Notes: generated by a model not told the origin, from the letters alone. A stretch of DNA of 8,176 nt from Methanofastidiosum sp964630765 (GCA_964630765.1 CAZVXE010000059.1:1-8176), one strand, 5' to 3'; counted from the first letter of the stretch, positions 1 through 6,046 are shown. Translations and numbers: made by a program.

Positions 1-94
1 GTTAATTTACTGACATTTTGAATATAAAAAATAAAAAAAGAGAGGTATTTGAAATAAATTCTATAGATATACGTTCAAAATGTTTTATTTTATA

Positions 95-146
95 CGAAAT
101 ACCGTTTTATAAATAAAAATATTACAATATATGGGTATAAGGGGAT
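95..146 (+). promoter_or_regulatory. Promoter and ribosome binding site of the Moco-fold lipoprotein gene
   Basis: A TATA box TTTATAAATA lies at 106-115, preceded by a BRE-like purine-rich stretch CGAAATACCG at 95-104. Archaeal transcription usually starts about 26 nt after the TATA centre, which predicts a start near 136. That leaves a leader of about 14 nt containing GGGGAT (141-146), a Shine-Dalgarno-like site 3 nt before the TTG at 150. The site supports the non-ATG start. The TSS is inferred, not observed. Confidence 0.5.
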
Positions 147-149
147 AGT

Positions 150-803
150 TTGAATAAAATAATTCTAGTAATAACTTTTTGTGCCGCAATATTGGCATCT
201 GGATGTGCATCTCAAGAGAATATTAAGGAGTTGCAGTCTGTTGAGATTAGAGAGTACAACGGAGAAAACCTTTCTTCATTTATAGAAGTTAGAGATGTTT
301 CTATTAAAGGGCCACAGAAGATAGATATATCCACTTATAGATTGGAACTATTTGGATTAGTTAAAGAGCAAAGAAATTATACATATGATCAAGTTATTAA
401 TAATCATCAAAAGTATCAGAAAGTTGTTCAAATAAATTGTGTAGAAGGTTGGGAATCCAAAAATCTTTGGGAAGGAATCTTACTAAAAGATATTTTTGAT
501 GAGGTTAGTGTAGACTCAAAAGCAAAAACTGTAATATTTTACGCATATGATGGTTACTCAACTTCACTTTCGTTGGATTACATCATCAATAATGACATAA
601 TGCTTGGGTATAAAATAAATGGTGTCACGCTCACCCCTGAAACTGGTTACCCCTTCATTTTAGTTGCCGAAGATAAATGGGGATATAAATGGGTAAAATG
701 GATTACAAAAATTGAAATATCCGACAATCCGGATTATAGAGGATACTGGGAAAGTAGGGGCTATAGTAATGATGCAGACCTAAACAAATCATTTTTTGAC
801 TAA
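150..803 (+). CDS. Putative lipoprotein with sulfite oxidase/MsrP-type molybdopterin-binding fold
   Basis: The 217-residue product starts with a short hydrophobic signal (residues 2-18) ending in the lipobox-like LASGC, so Cys19 would be lipid-anchored on the outer face of the membrane. Residues about 50-195 resemble the oxidoreductase molybdopterin-binding domain of sulfite oxidase and MsrP/YedY. Cys97 in INCVEGWE sits where the Mo-ligating Cys of that family lies, followed by the PETGYPF...KWGYKWVKWI core (about 163-185) and a GYWE-type end (198-201). This is about the size of a single-domain family member, with no dimerisation domain. The TTG start is chosen because it is the only start placing the signal peptide correctly, has GGGGAT just upstream, and an in-frame stop lies at 138-140. 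The signal has no twin arginine, which is odd for a Moco enzyme. The substrate is unknown; MsrP reduces methionine sulfoxide, but that function cannot be assigned here. Confidence 0.8.
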   Translation: MNKIILVITFCAAILASGCASQENIKELQSVEIREYNGENLSSFIEVRDVSIKGPQKIDISTYRLELFGLVKEQRNYTYDQVINNHQKYQKVVQINCVEGWESKNLWEGILLKDIFDEVSVDSKAKTVIFYAYDGYSTSLSLDYIINNDIMLGYKINGVTLTPETGYPFILVAEDKWGYKWVKWITKIEISDNPDYRGYWESRGYSNDADLNKSFFD

Positions 804-816
804 GGTATACAGTTAG

Positions 817-825
817 TTTTATATT
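817..825 (+). promoter_or_regulatory. TATA box for a probably leaderless mRNA of the TspO-like gene
   Basis: TTTTATATT is centred 26 nt before the ATG at 847, so transcription should start at or next to the start codon. No Shine-Dalgarno sequence is visible in the 43-nt gap, which fits a leaderless transcript. Read-through from the upstream lipoprotein gene is also possible. Confidence 0.4.
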
Positions 826-846
826 TTAATAAAATAGTATATTTTC

Positions 847-1653
847 ATGTCAAATTTTATGAATAAACAAACGTTTCAGGTTTTGAATATAGTCGCCGTG
901 ATAGGAACACTAATTGTAAATTATCTTTCTAACGCCCTTCCACTAAATGGGAAGACTGCCGGGCAACTTTCCGATGAAATCCCTAATCTATTTGTTCCCG
1001 CTGGTTTAACATTTGCAATATGGGGCATTATATACATTTTATTAATAATGTTCGCGGCGTATCAAGCAAGAGATTTATTCAAAAAAGAAAAGATTGAAAC
1101 GCCTTTCATAAAGAAAACATCATACTATTTTTTCTTAGCAGGACTTGCAAACATGTCCTGGATATTTGCATGGCACTATCAGCAAGTGCTGTTGTCAGTA
1201 TTAATAATGCTAGTTCTATTCGGATCTCTCATTAAAATATATCTAAATCTTGAAATAGGAAAAGAAATAGTATCAAGAAAAGAGAGAATATTTATCCAGG
1301 TCCCAATAAGCGTTTACCTTGGATGGATAACCGTGGCCACTATTGCAAACGTTACAGCATTTCTAGTAACAATTAACTGGAATGGTCTTGGGATAAGTGA
1401 AGTAATATGGACAATGATTGTAATAATTGTCGCCTTGATTATTACTCTCTTAATGATTATAACAAGAAAGGATGTAGCTTACAGTCTAGTCGTTGTTTGG
1501 GCATTATTAGGAATTTACATTAAGAGAACTGATATTTCCTATGGCATCCAAAATGATATAGCATTGACAGCCGCAGTATCTGTAATACTAATAATTTTGG
1601 CAATAATTATAGAAGTTGGAATGGACACTTTTATTAGAAAACAAAAATCTTAA
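847..1653 (+). CDS. TspO/MBR-related tryptophan-rich membrane protein, 8 predicted helices
   Basis: The 268-residue polytopic membrane protein has about eight hydrophobic segments (roughly 11-30, 51-72, 92-110, 112-133, 151-174, 184-206, 209-225 and 238-258). The N-terminal NYLSNALPLNG, the following VPAGLTFAIWGIIY (50-63) and PISVYLGWITVATIAN (153-168) are typical of the long prokaryotic TspO/MBR-like branch annotated as tryptophan-rich sensory proteins. Trp occurs at 59, 105, 109, 160, 178, 188 and 218. Classical TspO has about 160 residues and five helices and binds porphyrins; this longer branch is functionally uncharacterised as far as I know. ATG 847 is aligned with a TATA box 26 nt upstream; Met5 (859) is an alternative start. 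It lies 43 nt after the Moco-fold lipoprotein gene on the same strand, so a functional link is possible but unproven. Confidence 0.75.
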   Translation: MSNFMNKQTFQVLNIVAVIGTLIVNYLSNALPLNGKTAGQLSDEIPNLFVPAGLTFAIWGIIYILLIMFAAYQARDLFKKEKIETPFIKKTSYYFFLAGLANMSWIFAWHYQQVLLSVLIMLVLFGSLIKIYLNLEIGKEIVSRKERIFIQVPISVYLGWITVATIANVTAFLVTINWNGLGISEVIWTMIVIIVALIITLLMIITRKDVAYSLVVVWALLGIYIKRTDISYGIQNDIALTAAVSVILIILAIIIEVGMDTFIRKQKS

Positions 1654-1670
1654 TTTTTATTCTTTTTCTT
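1636..1670. terminator. T-rich convergent termination zone
   Basis: Two genes converge here with a 3-nt gap. The plus strand reads TAATTTTTATTCTTTTTCTTC from the TspO-like stop codon. The minus strand, past the nitroreductase stop, reads ATTTTTGTTTTC at about 1637-1648. Archaeal termination often uses such T tracts without a hairpin. Each tract lies inside the 3' end of the opposing gene. Assignment rests on composition only. Confidence 0.35.
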
Positions 1671-2259
1671 CATATCCGATAGGCACAACATAGAGGGGTA
1701 TTTCATAATCAGATAGGCCTATCGCTTTAATAATATCGTTATCAGAAAAAGCACCGACAGGGCATGAAACAAGTCCTAGGGATATGGCTGCAAGTTCGAG
1801 ATTTTGACAAGAATGTCCTGATTCCATAATGGCATATCTAATCCCTCGATTGCCGTATTTGTATTTCATTCTTTCAAAGTTAGAAGAAATAATAATTGTA
1901 ACTGGTGCTTTTGAAATAAATGCTTGGCCCAAGCAACTTATTGCAATAATCCTCCTAGCATCCCCTTCTTTAACAAGTTCAAGACTGTTTGTAATGGGCA
2001 TATATCTGTATACCCCTGCTTTTAGTTCCTCAAGAGATTCTTTCCCAATTGCAGCATATATTGACAAAGGGTACAATGCTCCTGCAGAAGGGACTGTTTT
2101 GTAAGGGCCATTATTTCTTACCCCATAAGCAGCAAAAAGAAGATTAGATAGCTGTTGAAATGAAATTTTAGAAGAATTAAAACTCCTTACTGATCTTCTT
2201 TTGTATAAAAGGGATTCAAAAGATTCTTCACCGTTAATAGGATCTTTAAGTTTTATCAT
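1657..2259 (-). CDS. SagB-type nitroreductase family flavoprotein
   Basis: The product is a predicted cytoplasmic FMN-dependent oxidoreductase of the nitroreductase superfamily. In the 200-residue form the motifs are RRSVRSF (21-27, FMN phosphate contact in the family), PSAGALYP (57-64, the hallmark of the SagB branch), ESGHSCQNLELAA (146-158) and CPVGAFSD (166-173). The open frame extends to a TTG at 2316, but ATG 2259 is preferred: GGGAG lies 7 nt before it and the protein then begins just ahead of the conserved RRSVR. This start overlaps the end of the rhomboid gene by 14 nt, suggesting a two-gene operon with coupled translation. True SagB oxidises azolines in thiazole/oxazole-modified peptides with SagC/SagD partners; none is present here, so this is probably a stand-alone dehydrogenase of unknown substrate. 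Confidence 0.85.
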   Translation of the reverse strand: MIKLKDPINGEESFESLLYKRRSVRSFNSSKISFQQLSNLLFAAYGVRNNGPYKTVPSAGALYPLSIYAAIGKESLEELKAGVYRYMPITNSLELVKEGDARRIIAISCLGQAFISKAPVTIIISSNFERMKYKYGNRGIRYAIMESGHSCQNLELAAISLGLVSCPVGAFSDNDIIKAIGLSDYEIPLYVVPIGYEEKE

Positions 2260-2917
2260 AGTGATTCTCCCAAGTGTAAAGGGAATCATTTTGGGCTCTT
2301 TTCTTTTTTCCACCAAATAGTATTATTAAAACGGCCCCCCCAACAAATCCACCAAGATGTGCCATATAAGCAACTCCACCATATGGATCAGTAAAATTGA
2401 ATACTAACTGTAGAACAAACCATATCACAAGGTAATAAAGGGCTTCAACTTTATAGATTCTAATAAATCCAAAAGGTATTATTGTACTGATCTTATTTTT
2501 TGGATAAAGAACAATATATGCACCTAGAACACCTGATATAGCGCCGGATGCGCCTACCGTTGGTATAATTGACTCAAGATTAAATGCCATATGTGAAAGT
2601 GCGGCAATAATTCCACAGAGTAGATAAAAAATAAGGTATTTTCCCTTTCCTATAGTTGCTTCAATATTGTCGCCAAATATTATAAGAAACCACATATTTC
2701 CTAGAAGGTGCCCCCATCCACCATGCATAAATTGGTGAGTAATAATCGTCCAAGGTTCTATCCCTAAAAGAAAATCTTTTGGAACAAAAGCAAATATGTT
2801 GTTTAGTGAGTCTCCAGTAAGAAAATTAATTGCATATAAGATAATATTTGAGATTATCAATCCATATGTGATATAAGGTCTTTCTACCGAAAAATTTTCG
2901 TCTGCAATAGGGAACAT
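2246..2917 (-). CDS. Rhomboid family intramembrane serine protease
   Basis: The 223-residue membrane protein has about six helices. It carries the rhomboid signatures: HQFMHGGWGHLLGNMWFL (61-78, with the conserved His70 and Asn74 expected to line the oxyanion region), the nucleophile Ser124 in GASGAISG (122-129), and the catalytic base His187 in AHLGGFVGG (186-194). The catalytic dyad is therefore intact. These enzymes cut transmembrane helices of membrane proteins within the bilayer; the substrate here is unknown. A short charged tail (KKKRAQND, 204-211) should be cytoplasmic. ATG 2917 has AAGGAT 5 nt upstream and a TATA box 25-26 nt upstream. It is the first gene of a probable pair with the nitroreductase. 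A run of seven G in the coding strand (2335-2341) encodes Gly-Gly-Ala in the last helix without breaking the frame. Confidence 0.92.
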   Translation of the reverse strand: MFPIADENFSVERPYITYGLIISNIILYAINFLTGDSLNNIFAFVPKDFLLGIEPWTIITHQFMHGGWGHLLGNMWFLIIFGDNIEATIGKGKYLIFYLLCGIIAALSHMAFNLESIIPTVGASGAISGVLGAYIVLYPKNKISTIIPFGFIRIYKVEALYYLVIWFVLQLVFNFTDPYGGVAYMAHLGGFVGGAVLIILFGGKKKRAQNDSLYTWENHYDKT

Positions 2918-2937
2918 ATTATCCTTGTCATTAATTA

Positions 2938-2947
2938 ATATTTATAA
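2938..2947 (-). promoter_or_regulatory. TATA box of the rhomboid-nitroreductase pair
   Basis: The minus strand reads TTATAAATAT, centred 25-26 nt before the ATG at 2917, with AAAACC immediately upstream as a possible BRE. This spacing predicts a leaderless or nearly leaderless transcript, although AAGGAT at about 2922-2927 could act as a weak Shine-Dalgarno site if transcription starts further upstream. Confidence 0.45.
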
Positions 2948-3153
2948 GGTTTTAGAATATTTCGATAAATTAATTTTATTTATTATTAAAAAACTAATTA
3001 AGGCTTGAAATTAGTATTTAGGGAATATTTGAGCATTATAAAAGATTTAGAATATAATTTAAGACTTTTTATTTTTTTTATTAATTTATTCGTAATCAAT
3101 TTGAGTAATACTTTCTATTAAAGGATTAAAGGGGTATTTGTCTAATAATTGCG

Positions 3154-3171
3154 GTCCAAAACCCTTAAATA
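3154..3171 (+). promoter_or_regulatory. BRE/TATA promoter of pdaD, leaderless geometry
   Basis: A BRE-like TCCAAAACC followed by the TATA box CTTAAATA (3164-3171) resembles strong methanogen promoters. The TATA centre is 25-26 nt before ATG 3193, so transcription should begin at the start codon. No Shine-Dalgarno sequence is visible between TATA and ATG. Confidence 0.6.
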
Positions 3172-3192
3172 CCAATATAATAGTTTTAAACC

Positions 3193-3738
3193 ATGGTGCC
3201 TAAAAGGGTGTTCTTTGTTAAAGGAAAAGGAGTTCACAAAGACCAACTTCAGTCTTTTGAGCTTGCACTAAGAGAAGCTGGAATAGAAAAATGTAATCTT
3301 GTTTATGTATCAAGCATTCTTCCACCGCATTGTGAAATTATACCGAGGGAAGAAGGGCTTAAATGTTTGAGGGCGGGTCAAATCACTTATTGTGTAATGG
3401 CAAGAAATGCTACTGATGAGCCACACAGACAGTTGTCATCTGCAGTAGGCCTTGCAGTGCCAGCAGAGAAAGGTACCTATGGGTATCTAAGTGAAGTTCA
3501 CATGTTTGGACAAGATGAAAAGTTTTCTGGCGATTATGCTGAAGATCTTGCCGCTACGATGTTAGCAACGACTTTGGGTATAGATTTCAATCCTGATACA
3601 GCTTGGGATGAAAGAAACGAAATATACAAAGCAAGCGGTAAAATAATTGATAGTGAAAGCATTGCTATTGCAGCCAAAGGTGACGCATGCGGTAAATGGA
3701 CAACTGCCATAGCTGCTGCAATATTTTTGATGGATTAA
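3193..3738 (+). CDS. pdaD: Pyruvoyl-dependent arginine decarboxylase
   Basis: This enzyme converts arginine to agmatine, the entry to archaeal polyamine synthesis and, in most euryarchaea, the donor for the agmatidine base of tRNA-Ile2. The 181-residue proenzyme contains the self-cleavage site VYVSSILPP (38-45). Cleavage between Ser40 and Ser41 would give a small beta chain and an alpha chain whose N-terminal Ser41 becomes the pyruvoyl group. Other family blocks are the N-terminal VPKRVFFVKGKGVHKDQLQS region, GYLSEVH (97-103, Glu101 being the probable proton donor) and a Gly/Ala-rich C-terminus. Length matches the archaeal family of about 160-190 residues. ATG 3193 is supported by the aligned promoter and by the family-typical (M)xPKxVFF beginning. 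It appears to be a single-gene unit. Confidence 0.95.
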   Translation: MVPKRVFFVKGKGVHKDQLQSFELALREAGIEKCNLVYVSSILPPHCEIIPREEGLKCLRAGQITYCVMARNATDEPHRQLSSAVGLAVPAEKGTYGYLSEVHMFGQDEKFSGDYAEDLAATMLATTLGIDFNPDTAWDERNEIYKASGKIIDSESIAIAAKGDACGKWTTAIAAAIFLMD

Positions 3739-3817
3739 TTTTTATTTATTTAATACTTCTTTTCATTCTATAAACAATAAGGCATTATTAATTTCTATTA
3801 ATATTTTTCTTAATAGA
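3739..3817. terminator. Convergent intergenic region with T tract and AT hairpin
   Basis: Directly after the pdaD stop the plus strand is T-rich (TTTTTATTTATTTAATACTTCTTTTC, 3739-3764), a plausible archaeal terminator. Further on, TATTAAT (3786-3792) and ATTAATA (3797-3803) form a 7-bp AT-only inverted repeat with a 4-nt loop, followed by TTTTTC on the plus strand. It could be a backup terminator. The stem is weak and the claim tentative. No gene fits in the 79 nt. Confidence 0.35.
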
Positions 3818-5200
3818 TTACATGAAACTTCTCAGAAATTCTTTAGTGTCTTCTGAATCAATCCATCCTTTGTCTAATCCTTCTATCAAATCTTCAATTC
3901 TGTCTACTTGATTTAGTATTCTTTTATTCATTCTTTCATCTTCTATTTTTAGTTCTGCGTAACCACTTATAATGGATAAAGGATTTCTTATATTGTCAAT
4001 TAAAAAGGCAATGTAATGTATATTTTCTTCAAGTTGAGTCTGAGCTTTTTTTCTATCTGTAATGTCCATAATTGTGATAATGTGTCCATTTTCCGGATTT
4101 AATGGATCCAGAGGGCTGCTTCTAAGGTGGCAATCAAAAACACTTCCATTTTTTCTTTTCCATCTTGTTTCTATCTCTACCATTTTATTTTCTTTATGGC
4201 CCGTATCTAGTTCTCTGCCTATTTGATTATACTCTTTTTCCTGTTCATAAAAGACTTTAGTGTCGTTTTTAATAAGCTCTTCATGTGGATAGCCAGTCAT
4301 TTGACACATTCTTGGATTACACCACTGAATTTCTCTATCCTTAATAAGTCCAATACCAATAGGGGCGGCTGCGAATATTCCATTTAGCGTGTTTTCTCTT
4401 GTTTGAAGCTCCTCTTGGATTTTTTTTCTTTCTGTTATGTCAATCCCCATTTCCACAGTAAGCATAGTTCCATCATAATCTTTGAATGGAAAATCATAAA
4501 TCTGATACGTTTTTCCATTAACTTGAGTTCTTTCACGGATATTTATTTTCTTAGTTGAGAACACATCTAAAACAGGACATGATGAGCACGGCTCTTGACT
4601 TCGATCTTCAAAACCATGGAATATCTTGTGGCAACTTTTTCCATCAGCCAAATCAAAATTATCCCTTAGATATCTATTCACAAATTTCATTGAGAGATCT
4701 GGGCCATAAACACATACATAAGCTGGCAATTCTTCCAATAGAGAATATAGTCTTTGTCTGCTTGCAGTTATTGCTTCTAACACTGTTCTTTTTTCCTTAA
4801 TATCATTTAAAATAAGATGGCCCTTTATGCAATGCCCTTTGCTATCATAGGCAATTTTGCCATTAATAGAAAACAAAATTTTTGTGCCATCCTTCTTTAA
4901 TATTTCAAACTCTACATCTTTTGCAACCCCTTCTTCAAGAAAGTTGTTAAAAAAATTTGTAAATTCTTCAAGATAATCGGGGCTAATAAATTTATCTAAA
5001 AAATTTCCAATAAGTTCTTCTTCAGAATAATTTAAGTATTCAAGACAGGTTCTATTAGCTTTTGTAATTCTTCCATTTTCATCAATTGAGATGTAACTAA
5101 GGGGGGCGTTGTCAAAAAGAAACTTGTAGTATTGATGATTTTCTCTGAGTTGTGTAATTTCTTCTAGCAATTGTTCCTTAGATTTTTCTTCATCTTTCAT
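3818..5200 (-). CDS. Three-PAS sensor protein with degenerate histidine-kinase-like C-terminus
   Basis: The 460-residue soluble protein has a short coiled N-terminus (1-22), PAS1 (about 24-136), PAS2 (about 149-258), PAS3 (about 268-382) and a helical tail (about 385-460). Each PAS ends in a NDIKEKR/DITERKK/DITDRKK-type linker. PAS2 carries a Cys/His cluster, C190-H191, H195, C205 and C208 (PCSSCP), that could bind a metal or cofactor. The tail has NIRNPLSIISGYAEL (403-417), which resembles a histidine-kinase H box, but the position expected to hold the phosphorylated His is Asp/Asn. No ATPase (N, G1, G2) boxes follow; the protein ends shortly after GWIDSEDTKEFL (445-456). It is probably a signalling protein that works through an unknown partner, not an active kinase. 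No transmembrane segment is visible. ATG 5200 has GGGGAA (5208-5213) 7 nt upstream. It seems monocistronic. Confidence 0.85.
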   Translation of the reverse strand: MKDEEKSKEQLLEEITQLRENHQYYKFLFDNAPLSYISIDENGRITKANRTCLEYLNYSEEELIGNFLDKFISPDYLEEFTNFFNNFLEEGVAKDVEFEILKKDGTKILFSINGKIAYDSKGHCIKGHLILNDIKEKRTVLEAITASRQRLYSLLEELPAYVCVYGPDLSMKFVNRYLRDNFDLADGKSCHKIFHGFEDRSQEPCSSCPVLDVFSTKKINIRERTQVNGKTYQIYDFPFKDYDGTMLTVEMGIDITERKKIQEELQTRENTLNGIFAAAPIGIGLIKDREIQWCNPRMCQMTGYPHEELIKNDTKVFYEQEKEYNQIGRELDTGHKENKMVEIETRWKRKNGSVFDCHLRSSPLDPLNPENGHIITIMDITDRKKAQTQLEENIHYIAFLIDNIRNPLSIISGYAELKIEDERMNKRILNQVDRIEDLIEGLDKGWIDSEDTKEFLRSFM

Positions 5201-5207
5201 TTATATG

Positions 5208-5258
5208 TTCCCCGTCTTATATGAGTATTTTAGCATGTTAGAATAATTAGTATATGAG
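5208..5258 (-). promoter_or_regulatory. Leader and possible promoter of the PAS sensor gene
   Basis: The minus strand has a Shine-Dalgarno-like GGGGAA at 5208-5213, seven nt before ATG 5200. A TATA-like TCATATACTA lies near 5249-5258, which would start transcription around 5227 and leave a leader of roughly 27 nt. A second TATA-like element, near 5280-5289 next to the 12-bp AT palindrome TAAATTAATTTA (5274-5285), is an alternative. The ribosome site is more secure than either TATA. Confidence 0.3.
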
Positions 5259-5303
5259 ATTTTGTTATTATATTAAATTAATTTATATAACCCCAACTAT
5301 TTA

Positions 5304-6026
5304 TTAATTTTTCCCCCAAGGGCACACCTTTAAGCATATACCGCAGACCATTACACTTAAATCAGGATCTTTTGAGAATTCTTGGAGTTTTGAAACACAT
5401 TTATCCATGTCAAGCGCGAGCTCTCTTTCCTTAGGGTAATCTTTGAAACTAGTATTTTTTAATGCCCCAACAATACAGTTATCAATGCAATTTTGGCATT
5501 CGCCACATCTATTTTCTAATGGTTTCCCCATCTCAAGAGGGGCATCTGTCAATATTGATGCAAAACGAATTCTCGGGCCATATTCTTTAGTTATTAAATT
5601 TAAAGATTTCCCAATCCAGCCTACGCCAGCAGTTCTTGCAATAGCCCGGTGGGATATAAAACTCCTCCACTTCAAGTCTTTAAGAGGTTTTGACGCAGGT
5701 ATGGGGAGCGCTTTATATTTTTTGGATTCTAATAATCTTGAAAGATTGTAAGCTATAAAATCTAATCTGTCATTGATCATAACATAATGTTTTGCATAGA
5801 TTGGTCTACTCTCTGGAAGTTTTTCAATTACTTCATCGGGAACTTTTAATCCTATACTAATCCCTCTAGAATAGTTTTCTAGTAGGTCTTTAGGGTATGT
5901 GTCATATTCGCTTAGTAACTCTAGATCTGCAACCCCAAATGTGTCGACACCAAGTTTATATGCTTGCTCTATTAATTCGTAAGTTAGGCCCGAATCCATT
6001 TCATTTGGGGTCTCACTTTTTTTCAT
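5304..6026 (-). CDS. QueG-like (epoxyqueuosine reductase family) double 4Fe-4S protein
   Basis: The 240-residue cytoplasmic iron-sulfur protein belongs to the QueG/COG1600-type group. The family block HRAIARTAGVGWIGKS (126-141) is followed by YGPRIRFASILTD (149-161). A ferredoxin-like pair of 4Fe-4S sites then follows: C174-x2-C177-x2-C180-x3-C184, Cys210, and C228-x2-C231-x3-C235-PWG. The chain ends five residues after the last Cys, so it lacks the C-terminal HEAT-like part of bacterial QueG (about 380 residues). QueG uses cobalamin to reduce epoxyqueuosine; archaea are not known to make queuosine, so another substrate is likely. The open frame runs to an ATG at 6065, but ATG 6026 is preferred: a TATA box centred 25-26 nt before it lies inside the longer version, and that extension is a low-complexity Ile/Tyr/Asn stretch. 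It lies 46 nt after the EamA gene. Confidence 0.8.
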   Translation of the reverse strand: MKKSETPNEMDSGLTYELIEQAYKLGVDTFGVADLELLSEYDTYPKDLLENYSRGISIGLKVPDEVIEKLPESRPIYAKHYVMINDRLDFIAYNLSRLLESKKYKALPIPASKPLKDLKWRSFISHRAIARTAGVGWIGKSLNLITKEYGPRIRFASILTDAPLEMGKPLENRCGECQNCIDNCIVGALKNTSFKDYPKERELALDMDKCVSKLQEFSKDPDLSVMVCGICLKVCPWGKN

Positions 6027-6046
6027 ATAAATAATGTTATTATGAG

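Larger units (their letters stand above)
2918..3192. other. Divergent intergenic region between rhomboid and pdaD
   Basis: This 275-nt, very AT-rich gap carries promoters for both flanking genes near its ends. I see no convincing small gene: the longest candidate begun by ATG is about 12 codons on the minus strand. In the middle lies a 7-bp inverted repeat, ACTAATT (2993-2999) and AATTAGT (3009-3015), 9 nt apart. It could bind a dimeric regulator but could be chance in such composition. A long T tract on the plus strand around 3064-3083 has no assigned role. Confidence 0.5.

Noticed and set aside
131..148. Five-codon reading frame (ATG at 131) before the lipoprotein gene
   Set aside because: The predicted TSS near 136 lies after this ATG, and the frame overlaps the Shine-Dalgarno site; it is unlikely to be a real leader peptide.
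150..1653. A defence or toxin-antitoxin system among the small genes
   Set aside because: All genes match housekeeping, transport, redox or signalling families; none shows nuclease, toxin or immunity motifs.
1829..2104. 91-codon plus-strand open frame
   Set aside because: It lies entirely antisense to the well-supported nitroreductase gene and has no ribosome site or recognisable motif.
4555..4800. 81-codon plus-strand open frame
   Set aside because: It is antisense to the PAS2 region of the sensor gene; the sensor frame has clear domain motifs and this one has none.
3818..5200. Calling the PAS protein an active histidine kinase
   Set aside because: No phosphoacceptor His in the H-box-like segment and no ATP-binding domain after it.
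5443..5751. 102-codon plus-strand open frame
   Set aside because: It is antisense to the QueG-like gene, whose Cys motifs show which strand is coding.
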